63,699 nucleotides of DNA from an uncultured Actinomycetes bacterium (GTDB lineage: Bacteria > Actinomycetota > Acidimicrobiia > Acidimicrobiales > Ilumatobacteraceae): NCBI GenBank assembly GCA_937927625.1, contig CALBSD010000070.1:1-63699 (forward strand), in the 5' to 3' direction. Positions within the stretch are counted from its first letter, which is position 1. Each line of letters opens with the position of its first letter. The notes under the pieces are model-generated. The model made no database searches. It saw only the letters and a program-made list of their open reading frames with translations, and was not told where the DNA came from. Position numbers and translations under genes: made by a program. Below, piece after piece: positions 34,115-43,625 of this stretch.

Positions 34115-35277
34115 GACTCCAGTGTCGCCTCAAACGAGGCTGCATTGCGAACGAATTCTGCAAGCGAGTCGCCGCCGAACTTGCGCTGAGCTTCAGCCGC
34201 AAGCACTAGTGCAACCATCGTCTCGGCAACAACACCCAAGGCCGGCACTGCGGTGACATCGGTTCGTTCTTTGAAACTGACCGTTTCTTCCTTGGTCACA
34301 ATGTCAACTGTTTTCAACGTTGGCTTATTGAGCGTTGCCAGTGGCTTCATGGCAGCGCGCACGATGAGTGGCTCACCTGTCGTGATGCCACCTTCGGTAC
34401 CGCCAGAGCGATGACCCTCGCGCACATACTTCTTGTTCGCTGCATCCCACATGATGGGGTCGTGCGACTGACTGCCACGAAGACCTGCAGTTTCGAATCC
34501 GTAGCCGATTTCCACGCCCTTGACAGCCTGGATACTCATGACGGCTTGCGCAAGCAATGCATCAATCTTGCGATCCCAGTGAACGTGACTACCCAGTCCA
34601 ATGGGTACGCCATATGCAATCACTTCGACGATGCCACCAAGCGAGTCGCCATCGCGAGCAGCGTTCTTGATTGCAGTAATCATCGCCTCTTCGGCGCTCT
34701 TGTCGAAACAACGAACTTCGGATTCATCAATAGCGGCAAGATCGCTCATTGCTGGCAACGAAGAATTGTGCGCCTTTGCATCACCCATCTGAACAACATG
34801 ACTGAGGATGTGCACACCAATATGCGACAACAGTTGCTTTGCAAGCGCACCGGCTGCAACACGAGCAGCGGTCTCACGAGCACTTGCGCGTTCGAGAACA
34901 TCGCGAGCATCGGTGAAGCCATACTTCTGCATGCCCACTAGGTCTGCGTGGCCCGGGCGCGGCTGCGTCAAAGGTGTTTCGGTTGCACCTGGCTCTGGCG
35001 ACATTTCTGCATGCCACTTGTCGCTACGGAACCATTCGGAGTTCTGAATTTCAATCGCGACTGGCGAGCCAAGGGTGCGACCATGACGAACACCACCAAC
35101 AAGAGTGATGACGTCTTTTTCGAAACGCTGACGAGGTCCACGGCCGTAACCAAGACGACGACGCGCGAGATCTATTTCGATGTCCTCAGCAACGATGGGC
35201 AGGCCAGCGGGGAGGCCTTCCACGATGACCGTGAGAGCTTTTCCGTGTGATTCGCCAGCTGTGAGGTACCTAAGCAC
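34111..35277 (-). CDS. aroC: Chorismate synthase
   Basis: FMN-dependent last step to chorismate; 388 residues. Signatures are LTAGESHGKALTVIVEG near the N-terminus, RRRLGYGRGPRQRFEKD, the RASARETAARVAAGALAK stretch, and HRSGGTEGGITTGEP. It lies 9 nt after aroE. Confidence 0.97.
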   Translation of the reverse strand: MLRYLTAGESHGKALTVIVEGLPAGLPIVAEDIEIDLARRRLGYGRGPRQRFEKDVITLVGGVRHGRTLGSPVAIEIQNSEWFRSDKWHAEMSPEPGATETPLTQPRPGHADLVGMQKYGFTDARDVLERASARETAARVAAGALAKQLLSHIGVHILSHVVQMGDAKAHNSSLPAMSDLAAIDESEVRCFDKSAEEAMITAIKNAARDGDSLGGIVEVIAYGVPIGLGSHVHWDRKIDALLAQAVMSIQAVKGVEIGYGFETAGLRGSQSHDPIMWDAANKKYVREGHRSGGTEGGITTGEPLIVRAAMKPLATLNKPTLKTVDIVTKEETVSFKERTDVTAVPALGVVAETMVALVLAAEAQRKFGGDSLAEFVRNAASFEATLES

Positions 35278-35286
35278 CGTTTCAGA

Positions 35287-36135
35287 CTACTTGCGGCGAG
35301 CGGCAAGTTCCCGTTCTGCGGCCTCTCGCATGGGCACAGCGTCAGGATTCCAGCCAAATTGATACACACATTGACGGCGAGCCTGCTGAATCAGCATCCA
35401 GAGACCATCAACAGTGACTGCACCGGCTTGTCGAGCTGCCTTCAGCAATGCCGTATCCATCGGCGAATACACAGCATCGAGAACCACCAAGTTGCGATGC
35501 AGCACATTGGCAGAGATGGGTAATTCCTCAGTGTTCATTCCCACCGATGTGGTGTTCACCAGCACCCCGGCTCGACCGATATCTCGTGTCGTACCTAAAA
35601 CGATGTCGCCACCTGCCTCTTGGGCGGCCGGAGAAAGAGTTCTAACAAGTTCTTCGGCTTTGTCAACGGTGCGGTTGATGATGGCAACCCGAGCACCGCG
35701 CCGACCAAGTGCCAACGCAACCGAACGGGCTGTGCCGCCGGCACCGAGAACAACAGCATGCGTACCTCCGAGAAGTGCACCGCCCTGCTGTTCTAAAGCG
35801 TCACAACAACCATCGCCGTCGGTGTTATGTCCAGTTGCAACACCATTGTTGAAATCAACACAGTTCACTGCGTTCAATAACTCCGCATCTTCGTCGACAG
35901 AATTCAACAACGGAATGATTGCCTCTTTAAGTGGCATGGTGACCGAGAGTCCACGAATACCTTGCGCTTGCAATTCGGAGAACACACGTGCAATCGATGC
36001 GGCATCGGCGTCTACTGCGGAATACTCCCCTTCAACAGACTGCGACAGAAACGCTGCGCGGTAAATCGCTGGAGATAACGAATGCGTAATCGGCGTGCCG
36101 ACAACTGCCGCAAGCAATAAAGGATTATGCGTCAC
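35287..36135 (-). CDS. aroE: Shikimate dehydrogenase
   Basis: NADPH-dependent reduction of dehydroshikimate; 282 residues. The substrate site shows THSLSPAIYRAAF near residues 17-29 and SVTMPLKEAI (catalytic Lys); the Rossmann half has VLGAGGTARSVALALGRRG. The ATG overlaps the mltG stop by 4 nt. Its position between mltG and aroC is the usual actinobacterial order. Confidence 0.95.
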   Translation of the reverse strand: MTHNPLLLAAVVGTPITHSLSPAIYRAAFLSQSVEGEYSAVDADAASIARVFSELQAQGIRGLSVTMPLKEAIIPLLNSVDEDAELLNAVNCVDFNNGVATGHNTDGDGCCDALEQQGGALLGGTHAVVLGAGGTARSVALALGRRGARVAIINRTVDKAEELVRTLSPAAQEAGGDIVLGTTRDIGRAGVLVNTTSVGMNTEELPISANVLHRNLVVLDAVYSPMDTALLKAARQAGAVTVDGLWMLIQQARRQCVYQFGWNPDAVPMREAAERELAARRK

Positions 36136-37304
36136 GGCAAGAGTCCGGCCGCTTGCGCTTTCGCGACATTGGCAAGGTGTTGTTCATAAGTAGTTGCAAA
36201 AGCGTGACCACCTTCTGCATTAGCTAATACGTAATAGATGTATTGGCATTTGACGCCAGGAGCGAGTCCAACACATGCTTCATCTGTTTTCGGTGGCGTT
36301 CCTGCTGGCGCCAATGCTGCCTCAATCGATGCGCGACCGGGATTTGCAATCGGTGTGGGAGGTAGACCTTTATGCAAGTACGTGTTGTATGGCGTATCGG
36401 TCGCCTTCATGTCAGTCCATGACATTGCAGGGTCCTGGCCATACTTCACTGCAGCATCAATCTCTAACGGCATTTTTGCAGCAAGACGGTTGTAGATCAC
36501 TTGTGCAATCTTCGGGCGGTCAGCTGCAACTTTTGCCTCTCGCTCAATCAACGAAGCGATGACAAGTATTTGATACGAGGTGTAGCCGCGCAATTTTGCA
36601 CCAGCGGTCAGATCAACCTGGCGTGCGACACGTTGCATCATTGCTGCCATGGTGGAGACAACTCGCGCCTCCGAACCATCACCTGATACTTGGTATGTGT
36701 CGGGGAACAACAAGCCTTCGAGCGACGTAACGCCTTTCGGAAGCAAGTCGGATTGAACAGAACCGTTTGAAGCAGCGGCAATAAAATCTGCGGGCGACAT
36801 AAACGTGAGTTTGGACGACAATCGCTGGGCCATTTGAGCCACAGTCATTCCTTCAGGGAACGTCACCGAGATAAAAGTCTGTGCAGGCGGCGTGGACAAT
36901 GCCTTAATAATTGCGCCCGCGTTATCCCCTGGATGCAACGTGTAATAACCCGGCGACAAATCAATGCCGCCTTTCGTTGACGCATACCAACGGAAAATAG
37001 AAGCACTCTTGATGATCTTTTGATCTTCCAACCGCGACGCAACCTTTGAAAGGGTGTCACCGTCGTTGACAGTGAAGTTAATTGCGGCCCCCGGCGTTCC
37101 CGATGGATTCAATTGGTGAACAACCCACCAGCCGGTTCCGCCAAGCAACAAGATGGTTGCAACAACGATGGCGACAACCATTCGAATTGGTCCTCGAAGA
37201 TGTTCCAAACCAGGCACCAACTCTTCGGTTGCACCTTCGGAAACAACGTCCACATCATCCCATGGGTCTTCATGCCAATCATTTGGCAACAACGGATCAC
37301 TCAT
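36132..37304 (-). CDS. mltG: Endolytic murein transglycosylase MltG
   Basis: Membrane-anchored lytic transglycosylase that cleaves nascent glycan strands; 390 residues from the ATG at 37304, overlapping ruvX by 8 nt (ATGAGTGA). A cytosolic acidic N-terminus is followed by one membrane helix near residues 32-53, a LysM-like stretch with NDGDTLSKVASRLEDQ, and the YceG domain with catalytic Glu in LVIASLIEREAK and NPGRASIEAALAP near the end. Confidence 0.94.
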   Translation of the reverse strand: MSDPLLPNDWHEDPWDDVDVVSEGATEELVPGLEHLRGPIRMVVAIVVATILLLGGTGWWVVHQLNPSGTPGAAINFTVNDGDTLSKVASRLEDQKIIKSASIFRWYASTKGGIDLSPGYYTLHPGDNAGAIIKALSTPPAQTFISVTFPEGMTVAQMAQRLSSKLTFMSPADFIAAASNGSVQSDLLPKGVTSLEGLLFPDTYQVSGDGSEARVVSTMAAMMQRVARQVDLTAGAKLRGYTSYQILVIASLIEREAKVAADRPKIAQVIYNRLAAKMPLEIDAAVKYGQDPAMSWTDMKATDTPYNTYLHKGLPPTPIANPGRASIEAALAPAGTPPKTDEACVGLAPGVKCQYIYYVLANAEGGHAFATTYEQHLANVAKAQAAGLLP

Positions 37305-37731
37305 CTCGAGCAACTCCCGGCATTCCAGAATCAAGCCACGACTGGAGAATCACAGCAGCTGCCACTTTGTCAATCACTTTGCGACGATCTTGAGCGTTGA
37401 CACCACGTTCCATCAACACCCTGTCCCCCTCAACGGTGGAACGGCGTTCGTCATGAATGTAGATGGGCACATTCACCACCGTAGCCATCCGCTCTGCTTC
37501 CATTCGGGCAGACTTTGCGGCCGATCCTTCAGAACCGTCCATATTGAGCGGTAACCCGATAACAATCGCAACCGCTTCTTCTTCGATGACAAGTTTCGAA
37601 ATGGCATCGTGGTCTACTCGTTGAGACGCACCGCGTTGAAGAACCGTTAAAGGTGATGCAATAGTTCCGCTGCGATCAGAGGTGGCGATACCGATTCTCT
37701 TTGAGCCGAGATCGATACCTAAGACGCGCAC
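37297..37731 (-). CDS. ruvX: Holliday junction resolvase-like RuvX (YqgF)
   Basis: RNase H-fold nuclease implicated in pre-16S rRNA maturation; 144 residues. It shows VLGIDLGSKRIGIATSD with the first catalytic Asp, VIGLPLNMDGSEG, and DERRSTVEGDRVL. It is 5 nt after alaS and overlaps mltG, as in many bacteria. Confidence 0.93.
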   Translation of the reverse strand: MRVLGIDLGSKRIGIATSDRSGTIASPLTVLQRGASQRVDHDAISKLVIEEEAVAIVIGLPLNMDGSEGSAAKSARMEAERMATVVNVPIYIHDERRSTVEGDRVLMERGVNAQDRRKVIDKVAAAVILQSWLDSGMPGVARDE

Positions 37732-37736
37732 GAATA

Positions 37737-40370
37737 TCAGCCGAGCGAGCCGATAACGGCTGCGGCATTCTCCCGAGCAATAGCGAGAGCGTCATCAAGC
37801 GCCTCGGGATTCTTTCCGCCAGCAGTAGCAATGTCACCCTTGCCACCGCCGCCACCACCAACTGCTTTCGCAGCATCCTTGATGAGGTCGCCTGCATTGG
37901 CCTTCAATGCAGTTGCAGTGGCACCAACGATAGAAACACCGCCGGTGTCGGTAACGCCACCAAGAACAACAGCAGAAATGCCCGACTGTTGACGAACAGC
38001 GACGGCAAGATCGCGAAGATCATTTGCCGTGATGCCATCGACGCGTGCAACAACAATTCCATTCACAGCGTCCGCAGCAAGTTCTACTGCGCGGCCTGAT
38101 GCAAGACGAGCGCGCATGACTTTGAGTTCATCCTGCGCTGCCTTCAATTCATCCAACTTGCGCTGAACACCTGCAACAGCGTCATCGGTCTTCGTACCAA
38201 CGACGGCAGCTACCTGCTCGAGAATGTCTCCGTTGCGCTGGACGAAGTGCAATGTGTTCACACCTGTCACCGCTTCGATGCGACGAAGGTTTGAACCGAT
38301 TGATGACTCACCAACAATCTTGATGGTGCCAATATCACCCGTTGCTGAAACGTGAGTACCACCACACAGTTCCGTGGAAGCACCAGCCTTTAACACGCGC
38401 ACCGTATCGCCGTACTTGTCGCCAAAGAATGCAATGGCACCTGCTGCGAGTGCTTCATCTTTCGACGTTTCAAAAGCGTCGACTGCAACGTTGGACAGCA
38501 CTTGCGCATTTGCAAGTTCTTCAATCCGTGCAATTTCTTCTGCGGTGACAGAGTCGTAATGGCTGAAGTCGAAACGCAGACGATCTGGTGAGACCAATGA
38601 ACCGGCCTGCTTGACGTGCTCGCCCAAGACCGTGCGCAGAGCCCAATGAAGAATGTGCGTGCCGGTGTGATTACGACGTGTTGCTGTGCGTGCTGCGGAA
38701 TCAATACGAGCCGAGACGGCAGAACCTTCTGTTGGAACTCCGGACACAACGCGACAAATGTGACGGCGCAGACCTGGCAATGCGAAGTTTGTATCAACGA
38801 CCTCTAGTTCGAAGTCAGCACCAGCGATTGTCCCAATGTCACCGACCTGGCCACCGCTTTCCGCATAAAACGGAGTGTGATCCAAGAAGACTTCGACTTG
38901 TCCTTCATCGCCTTCGATGACTGCCAGAAGTGTTGACTCAGAGGTTTCATGGACATATCCAACGAACTCAGTGGTTCCGTGCGCTTCCATGACTTCGCGA
39001 TACGCGCCAACACGATCGCCGTCTGCACGCCCGGACTTGCGAGCATCCTTTGCGCGTGTGCGCTGCTCGTTCATTTCTGCTTCAAAACCTTCAATGTCGA
39101 CTTCAACACCACGTTCAGCAGCAATCTCTTGCGTGAGTTCCAGCGGGAAACCGTATGTGTCGTGCAGCAAGAATGCTGAACGTCCACTGAGACGCGTTGG
39201 GTTTGCCGCAATGTCGTCTTCAAGAATGGCAAGACCAGTCTTCAACGTGTTGCGGAAACGCTCTTCTTCTTTTGTGAGAACACCGATGATGAAATCACGG
39301 TTCTTCACGATGTCGGGATAGGCATTGCCCATCACATCAACTGCAACACCTGCAAGTGTTGGCATGACCAGCTTCTCTGTACCCAACAAGAACGCATGGC
39401 GCACAGCACGGCGAATGATGCGACGCAAGACATAGCCGCGGTTCTCATTGCTAGGGAACACACCATCGTTGATCAGCATGGTTGCGGAACGAGCATGTTC
39501 AGCGAGAACACGGATGCTGAAACTGTCACGATGCTCGTAATCGCCGATTCGATATTCGCCACCCGTAATTTTCTGGGCAGCTTCAATCAATGGGAATAAC
39601 GCATCGGTCTCCCAAACGGAGTCAACACCTTGCACCAGCGCAAGAATTCGCTCAAGGCCTGCACCGGTGTCAATGCTGGGCTTTGGCAATGGAGTACGGG
39701 TGCCATCGGGTGCTTGGTTGTACTGCATGAACACGAGGTTCCAGAACTCCATGAAGCGATCACCATGTGGGTCATTCTGTGGACCACCATCAGGGCCAAA
39801 GTCAGGACCGCGGTCATAGTGAATTTCAGAGCACGGACCACATGGACCTGTGTCCCCGGCTTGCCAGAAGTTGTCCTTGTCGCCGAGACGCTGAATCCGC
39901 TCCATCGGGACACCGACTTGCTCGTGCCAGATCTTCTCTGCTTCGTCATCGGATTCATGAACGGTGATCCACAAACGCTCTGGGTCAAACCCGAAAACCT
40001 CTGTCACCAATTTCCATGACCAGGGAATGGCATCTTCTTTGAAGTAGTCACCAAAGCTGAAGTTGCCCAACATCTCAAAGAACACCAAGTGGCGCTTTGT
40101 GCGGCCCACGTCATCAAGATCGTTGTGCTTACCGCCTGCACGGACGCACTTCTGTACGGTCACGGCTCGGTTGTACGGCGCTACTTCATCACCCATGAAG
40201 TACGGCTTGAAAGGAACCATGCCGGCCACGGTGAACAGCAATGTCGGGTCATGTGGAATGAGACGAGCCGATGGAACGACGGTGTGCGCTCGGTCGCTGA
40301 AGAACTGCGAGAAGGCTGACCTCAATTGGTCTGCGCTACGGGGCGTACCGGAAGAAAGTGGTGAAACCAT
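37737..40370 (-). CDS. alaS: Alanine-tRNA ligase
   Basis: Charges tRNA-Ala and edits mischarged Ser/Gly; 877 residues. The class II core covers about 1-450 (FFSDRAHTVVPSARLIPHDP; FFEMLGNFSFGDYFKEDAI). The editing domain has HTGTHILHWALR and CGGTHVSATGDIG zinc ligands, and a coiled coil plus Gly-rich C-Ala domain (GGGGGKGDIATAGG) ends it. TACAAT ends 9 nt before the ATG, so a promoter for the alaS-ruvX-mltG-aro operon is likely here. Confidence 0.97.
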   Translation of the reverse strand: MVSPLSSGTPRSADQLRSAFSQFFSDRAHTVVPSARLIPHDPTLLFTVAGMVPFKPYFMGDEVAPYNRAVTVQKCVRAGGKHNDLDDVGRTKRHLVFFEMLGNFSFGDYFKEDAIPWSWKLVTEVFGFDPERLWITVHESDDEAEKIWHEQVGVPMERIQRLGDKDNFWQAGDTGPCGPCSEIHYDRGPDFGPDGGPQNDPHGDRFMEFWNLVFMQYNQAPDGTRTPLPKPSIDTGAGLERILALVQGVDSVWETDALFPLIEAAQKITGGEYRIGDYEHRDSFSIRVLAEHARSATMLINDGVFPSNENRGYVLRRIIRRAVRHAFLLGTEKLVMPTLAGVAVDVMGNAYPDIVKNRDFIIGVLTKEEERFRNTLKTGLAILEDDIAANPTRLSGRSAFLLHDTYGFPLELTQEIAAERGVEVDIEGFEAEMNEQRTRAKDARKSGRADGDRVGAYREVMEAHGTTEFVGYVHETSESTLLAVIEGDEGQVEVFLDHTPFYAESGGQVGDIGTIAGADFELEVVDTNFALPGLRRHICRVVSGVPTEGSAVSARIDSAARTATRRNHTGTHILHWALRTVLGEHVKQAGSLVSPDRLRFDFSHYDSVTAEEIARIEELANAQVLSNVAVDAFETSKDEALAAGAIAFFGDKYGDTVRVLKAGASTELCGGTHVSATGDIGTIKIVGESSIGSNLRRIEAVTGVNTLHFVQRNGDILEQVAAVVGTKTDDAVAGVQRKLDELKAAQDELKVMRARLASGRAVELAADAVNGIVVARVDGITANDLRDLAVAVRQQSGISAVVLGGVTDTGGVSIVGATATALKANAGDLIKDAAKAVGGGGGGKGDIATAGGKNPEALDDALAIARENAAAVIGSLG

Positions 40371-40379
40371 GAGAGTTCC

Positions 40380-40385
40380 ATTGTA
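40380..40385 (-). promoter_or_regulatory. Candidate -10 box of alaS
   Basis: TACAAT ends 9 nt before the alaS ATG in the 72-bp gap after the small membrane protein gene. No T-box elements are visible in the gap. Confidence 0.45.
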
Positions 40386-40442
40386 CCCATCGCCCCTCTG
40401 TGGAACGGGAGGACTTCATGACCGCGTTCGGTCAATTCGGCG

Positions 40443-40670
40443 TTACGGCTGACGTGGCGCCGGTGGCACAGGCGTGGATTCAGAGGTATTGGTCTTGCTG
40501 TACAACGCCACCAATTTCGTCACCAGAGACTTTGCGGTTTCGATCAAAACCGAGAGAATCGCACTAGGGGTCATCTTTTCGGCGGCAGCAATTGCCTTCC
40601 GACGTGCCCACAGAACACCAGAGGCACCAGCGATGGCACCCAATACGAACCAGAACAACCGGCGCATCAT
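40443..40670 (-). CDS. Small single-pass membrane protein (DUF6167-like)
   Basis: A 75-residue protein with one hydrophobic N-terminal segment (about 3-21, RRLFWFVLGAIAGASGVLWA), a basic stretch and a Pro/Thr-rich C-terminus. Its place upstream of alaS matches small DUF6167-type proteins in actinobacteria, and the RLFW...G start agrees, but the family call is by resemblance only. Function unknown. It is 24 nt after rarA. Confidence 0.7.
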   Translation of the reverse strand: MMRRLFWFVLGAIAGASGVLWARRKAIAAAEKMTPSAILSVLIETAKSLVTKLVALYSKTNTSESTPVPPAPRQP

Positions 40671-40694
40671 GCCCCCACCGCTGTGTTCGAAGTT

Positions 40695-41855
40695 CTACTC
40701 ATCTGCCTCACGGTAGTACCGCAACTCACCTAATCCCAACGGGCGAAAAGTGGGTGGTTGAGCCGTGGTCGGTGGCGCCTGCCCCGTGCGACCTTCGCGG
40801 ACATCACTCACTGCGCGACCAATGGCGTCTGTGACTGCACGACTCTTCGGAGCTCGGGACAAATGAATCACGGTGTGGGCCAAATTGTGCATTGCCTCGG
40901 GTAAACCGACGCGGTCAAGCGCATCTGCAGCTGCAATGGCCACCAAGAGTGCAGTGTGGTCAGCCATGCCGATGTCTTCGCTCGCAAAAATAATCATGCG
41001 ACGTGCGATGAAGCGAGGGTCCTCCCCTGCCTCCACCATTCGGGCCAGCCAATGCAGAGCAATGTCCACTTCCGAAGCACGCATCGACTTAATAAATGCA
41101 GAGATGATGTCGTAGTGATCATCGCGGCCCATGCGAGACACGCTGGTATCAAGCGCGGTCGTCGCGCTTTCCATCGAAACTGGTCCACCGACAGAAAGTG
41201 CGATGGCAACTTCAAGTGCCGTGAGTGCCTGCCGAGCATCACCAGTACAACGACGAGCTAAGAGTTCAACGGCCGCATCATCAGCCTCAACACCATCACG
41301 TTGCAACGCGCGCCGCAACAACGTGGCGACTGCAGTTTCATCAACGGGTTTGAGCGCAAAGACAGATGAGCGACTGCGTAACGCAGGATTCACCGAGAAC
41401 GCTGGGTTCTCCGTTGTCGCTCCCACCAACGTCACAAGGCCACTCTCCACTGCATGCAGCAATGCATCTTGTTGCGTGGTGTTGAAACGATGAATCTCAT
41501 CAACGAAGACAACAGTGCCGCGATCATCAATCGTGAGCCGGCGCTTCGCTGCATCGATGACTTCGCGAATGTCTTTCACGCCAGCTGTTACTGCAGATAG
41601 TCGTTCAAAGTTTCGTTTTGTTGTGCTGGCGACCAATTCCGCCAACGTTGTCTTGCCAGTACCAGGAGGACCCCACAAGATGATGGAGGCCAAACGATCC
41701 GACTCAATAAGACGACGCAATGGGCCGCTTGGTCCTACAAGATGATCCTGACCAACGACTTCATCAAGAGATGTTGGACGCATACGGGCAGCCAACGGCG
41801 CCCGAGATGCAATGCGCTCCTCTACTGATGCCGTGAAGAGGTCTGGCTCATCCAT
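40695..41855 (-). CDS. rarA: Replication-associated recombination protein RarA (MgsA), short C-terminus
   Basis: AAA+ clamp-loader-like ATPase acting at stalled forks; 386 residues. The P-loop is LWGPPGTGKTTLAELVA near residues 60-76, Walker B VVFVDEIHRFN, then the lid and helical oligomerisation domain with FASEDIGMADHTALLVAIAA. The protein ends in LGELRYYREADE and lacks the usual final stretch with HLRDxHYxGAKxLGHGxGY, so it is about 50-60 residues shorter than typical homologues. It is 6 nt after aspS. Confidence 0.94.
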   Translation of the reverse strand: MDEPDLFTASVEERIASRAPLAARMRPTSLDEVVGQDHLVGPSGPLRRLIESDRLASIILWGPPGTGKTTLAELVASTTKRNFERLSAVTAGVKDIREVIDAAKRRLTIDDRGTVVFVDEIHRFNTTQQDALLHAVESGLVTLVGATTENPAFSVNPALRSRSSVFALKPVDETAVATLLRRALQRDGVEADDAAVELLARRCTGDARQALTALEVAIALSVGGPVSMESATTALDTSVSRMGRDDHYDIISAFIKSMRASEVDIALHWLARMVEAGEDPRFIARRMIIFASEDIGMADHTALLVAIAAADALDRVGLPEAMHNLAHTVIHLSRAPKSRAVTDAIGRAVSDVREGRTGQAPPTTAQPPTFRPLGLGELRYYREADE

Positions 41856-41861
41856 GGCGAA

Positions 41862-43625
41862 CTAAGCAGTTGCTGGTGGTGGCAACAAACGCAGACCAAG
41901 ATCTGCCAAGTGTGCTGGTTCGACTTGTGTCGGTGCGTTTGTCATTGGGTCCGAACCACTCTGTGTCTTCGGGAAAGCAATGACTTCACGGATGTTTTCT
42001 TCTCCCGCAAGGATTGCAGTGAGACGATCAATACCGAATGCGAAACCACCATGCGGTGGCGCTCCGTATTTGAATGGCTGCAAGAAGAACCCGAAACGCT
42101 TGTCAGCCTCTTCATCGGAAATACCCAAGCGGTTGAAGACGCGGCGCTGCAGTTCTGGTTCGTGAATACGAATCGAGCCCGAGCCCAATTCCCAACCATT
42201 TAAGACAAGGTCATATGCCAACGCACGAACCTTCAACGGTTCGGATTCGAACAGATGCAAGTCGTCTGGGTGTGGGTGACAGAACGGGTGGTGCCCTGGA
42301 CGAGGATTTCCCGTAACAGGGTCGACACCGATGAACAGTGGGAATTCGGTAACCCACACGTAACGATATGGACCCTCATGCACAGGTGGACGACCGATGT
42401 CGTTACGCAGGGTGCCCAACACTTCGCATGTCGTCATCCACTCATCAGCAACGAGAAGAATGAGGTCACCTTCGACCGCGCCCATTGTGGACACCAACGC
42501 AATGCGCTCTGCATCAGAGAGGAACTTGGCAACAGGTGATTCCACGGCCGAGTCTGCGCCGACCTTCATCCATACAAGGCCCTTGGCACCAATCTTCTTG
42601 GCACGATCGGTCAACGCATCAAGCTTGTTGCGTCCATAGGCCGCAGCTTCCGGATACGTCGCGGCATCAACACGGATGCCCTTAATGCATTCTGCGCCTG
42701 CAAATGCTTTGAATTCGGTGGATGCAAACAATGGAGTGAGCTCGACTAATTCCATTCCGAAACGAAGGTCCGGCTTGTCGATTCCAAAACGTTCCATTGC
42801 ATCGCGCCATGTGATGCGCTCGATTGTTGGAGGCGCTTCCCCTGTGACTGCCTTGGCCGCTGCAACTACTGCGCGGCCAATGAACTCAAGGACGTCATCT
42901 TGCGACACAAACGACATCTCAGCATCCAACTGCATGAATTCGTATTGACGGTCAGCACGAAGGTCCTCATCACGGAGACATTTTGCGATCTGGTAATAAC
43001 GATCGACACCCGAGACCATCAACAACTGCTTCCACAACTGTGGTGACTGCGGAAGTGCAAAGAACGAGCCGTGCTCTTTACGTGAAGGAACCAAGAACTC
43101 ACGAGCACCTTCTGGTGTCGACGGCATGAGCAATGGTGTTTCGACTTCGAGGAAACCGTTCTCTTCCATTGCGCCACGGATAGCGCTGTTCACTTTGGCG
43201 CGAACACGGAGGTTTTTCTGCATGCGCTCACGACGAATATCGAGATAGCGGTACTTCAAACGAACTGACTCGTCGACATCATCTGCACGTTGGTCTACGG
43301 GAAATGGTGGTGGCTCAGCGGAGTTCAACACCTCAACGACACACTCGCCCACTTCTACCTTGCCGGTCGAGAGGGTTGCATTGATTGTGCCTTCAGGACG
43401 AGCGCGCACGACACCAGTGATTCGCACCACATATTCGCTACGAACATCGACATCGTTGTCGACGACGCACTGGATGATTCCGGAATGATCGCGAAGGTCA
43501 ACGAAGGCAAGCTTCTCGCCGTGTTCACGACGACGGCCGACCCAGCCACACACCGAGATGGTGGTGCCGATATGCGATTCATTCAACTCGCCGCACATAT
43601 GTGTGCGCATTGCGGTCGACTTCAT
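41862..43625 (-). CDS. aspS: Aspartate-tRNA ligase
   Basis: Class IIb synthetase of 587 residues. The N-terminal OB anticodon domain (about 1-105) has TISVCGWVGRRREHG and VDLRDHSGIIQCVVD; the core has FLEVETPLLMPSTPEGAREF, the bacterial GAD insertion, and motif 3 in GGFAFGIDRLTAILAGEENI. It overlaps hisS by 4 nt. Discriminating and non-discriminating forms cannot be told apart by eye. Confidence 0.97.
   Translation of the reverse strand: MKSTAMRTHMCGELNESHIGTTISVCGWVGRRREHGEKLAFVDLRDHSGIIQCVVDNDVDVRSEYVVRITGVVRARPEGTINATLSTGKVEVGECVVEVLNSAEPPPFPVDQRADDVDESVRLKYRYLDIRRERMQKNLRVRAKVNSAIRGAMEENGFLEVETPLLMPSTPEGAREFLVPSRKEHGSFFALPQSPQLWKQLLMVSGVDRYYQIAKCLRDEDLRADRQYEFMQLDAEMSFVSQDDVLEFIGRAVVAAAKAVTGEAPPTIERITWRDAMERFGIDKPDLRFGMELVELTPLFASTEFKAFAGAECIKGIRVDAATYPEAAAYGRNKLDALTDRAKKIGAKGLVWMKVGADSAVESPVAKFLSDAERIALVSTMGAVEGDLILLVADEWMTTCEVLGTLRNDIGRPPVHEGPYRYVWVTEFPLFIGVDPVTGNPRPGHHPFCHPHPDDLHLFESEPLKVRALAYDLVLNGWELGSGSIRIHEPELQRRVFNRLGISDEEADKRFGFFLQPFKYGAPPHGGFAFGIDRLTAILAGEENIREVIAFPKTQSGSDPMTNAPTQVEPAHLADLGLRLLPPPATA

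Noticed and set aside
40371..40442. tRNA or T-box RNA upstream of alaS
   Set aside because: The 72-nt gap has no cloverleaf, no TTC loop sequence and no T-box motif.
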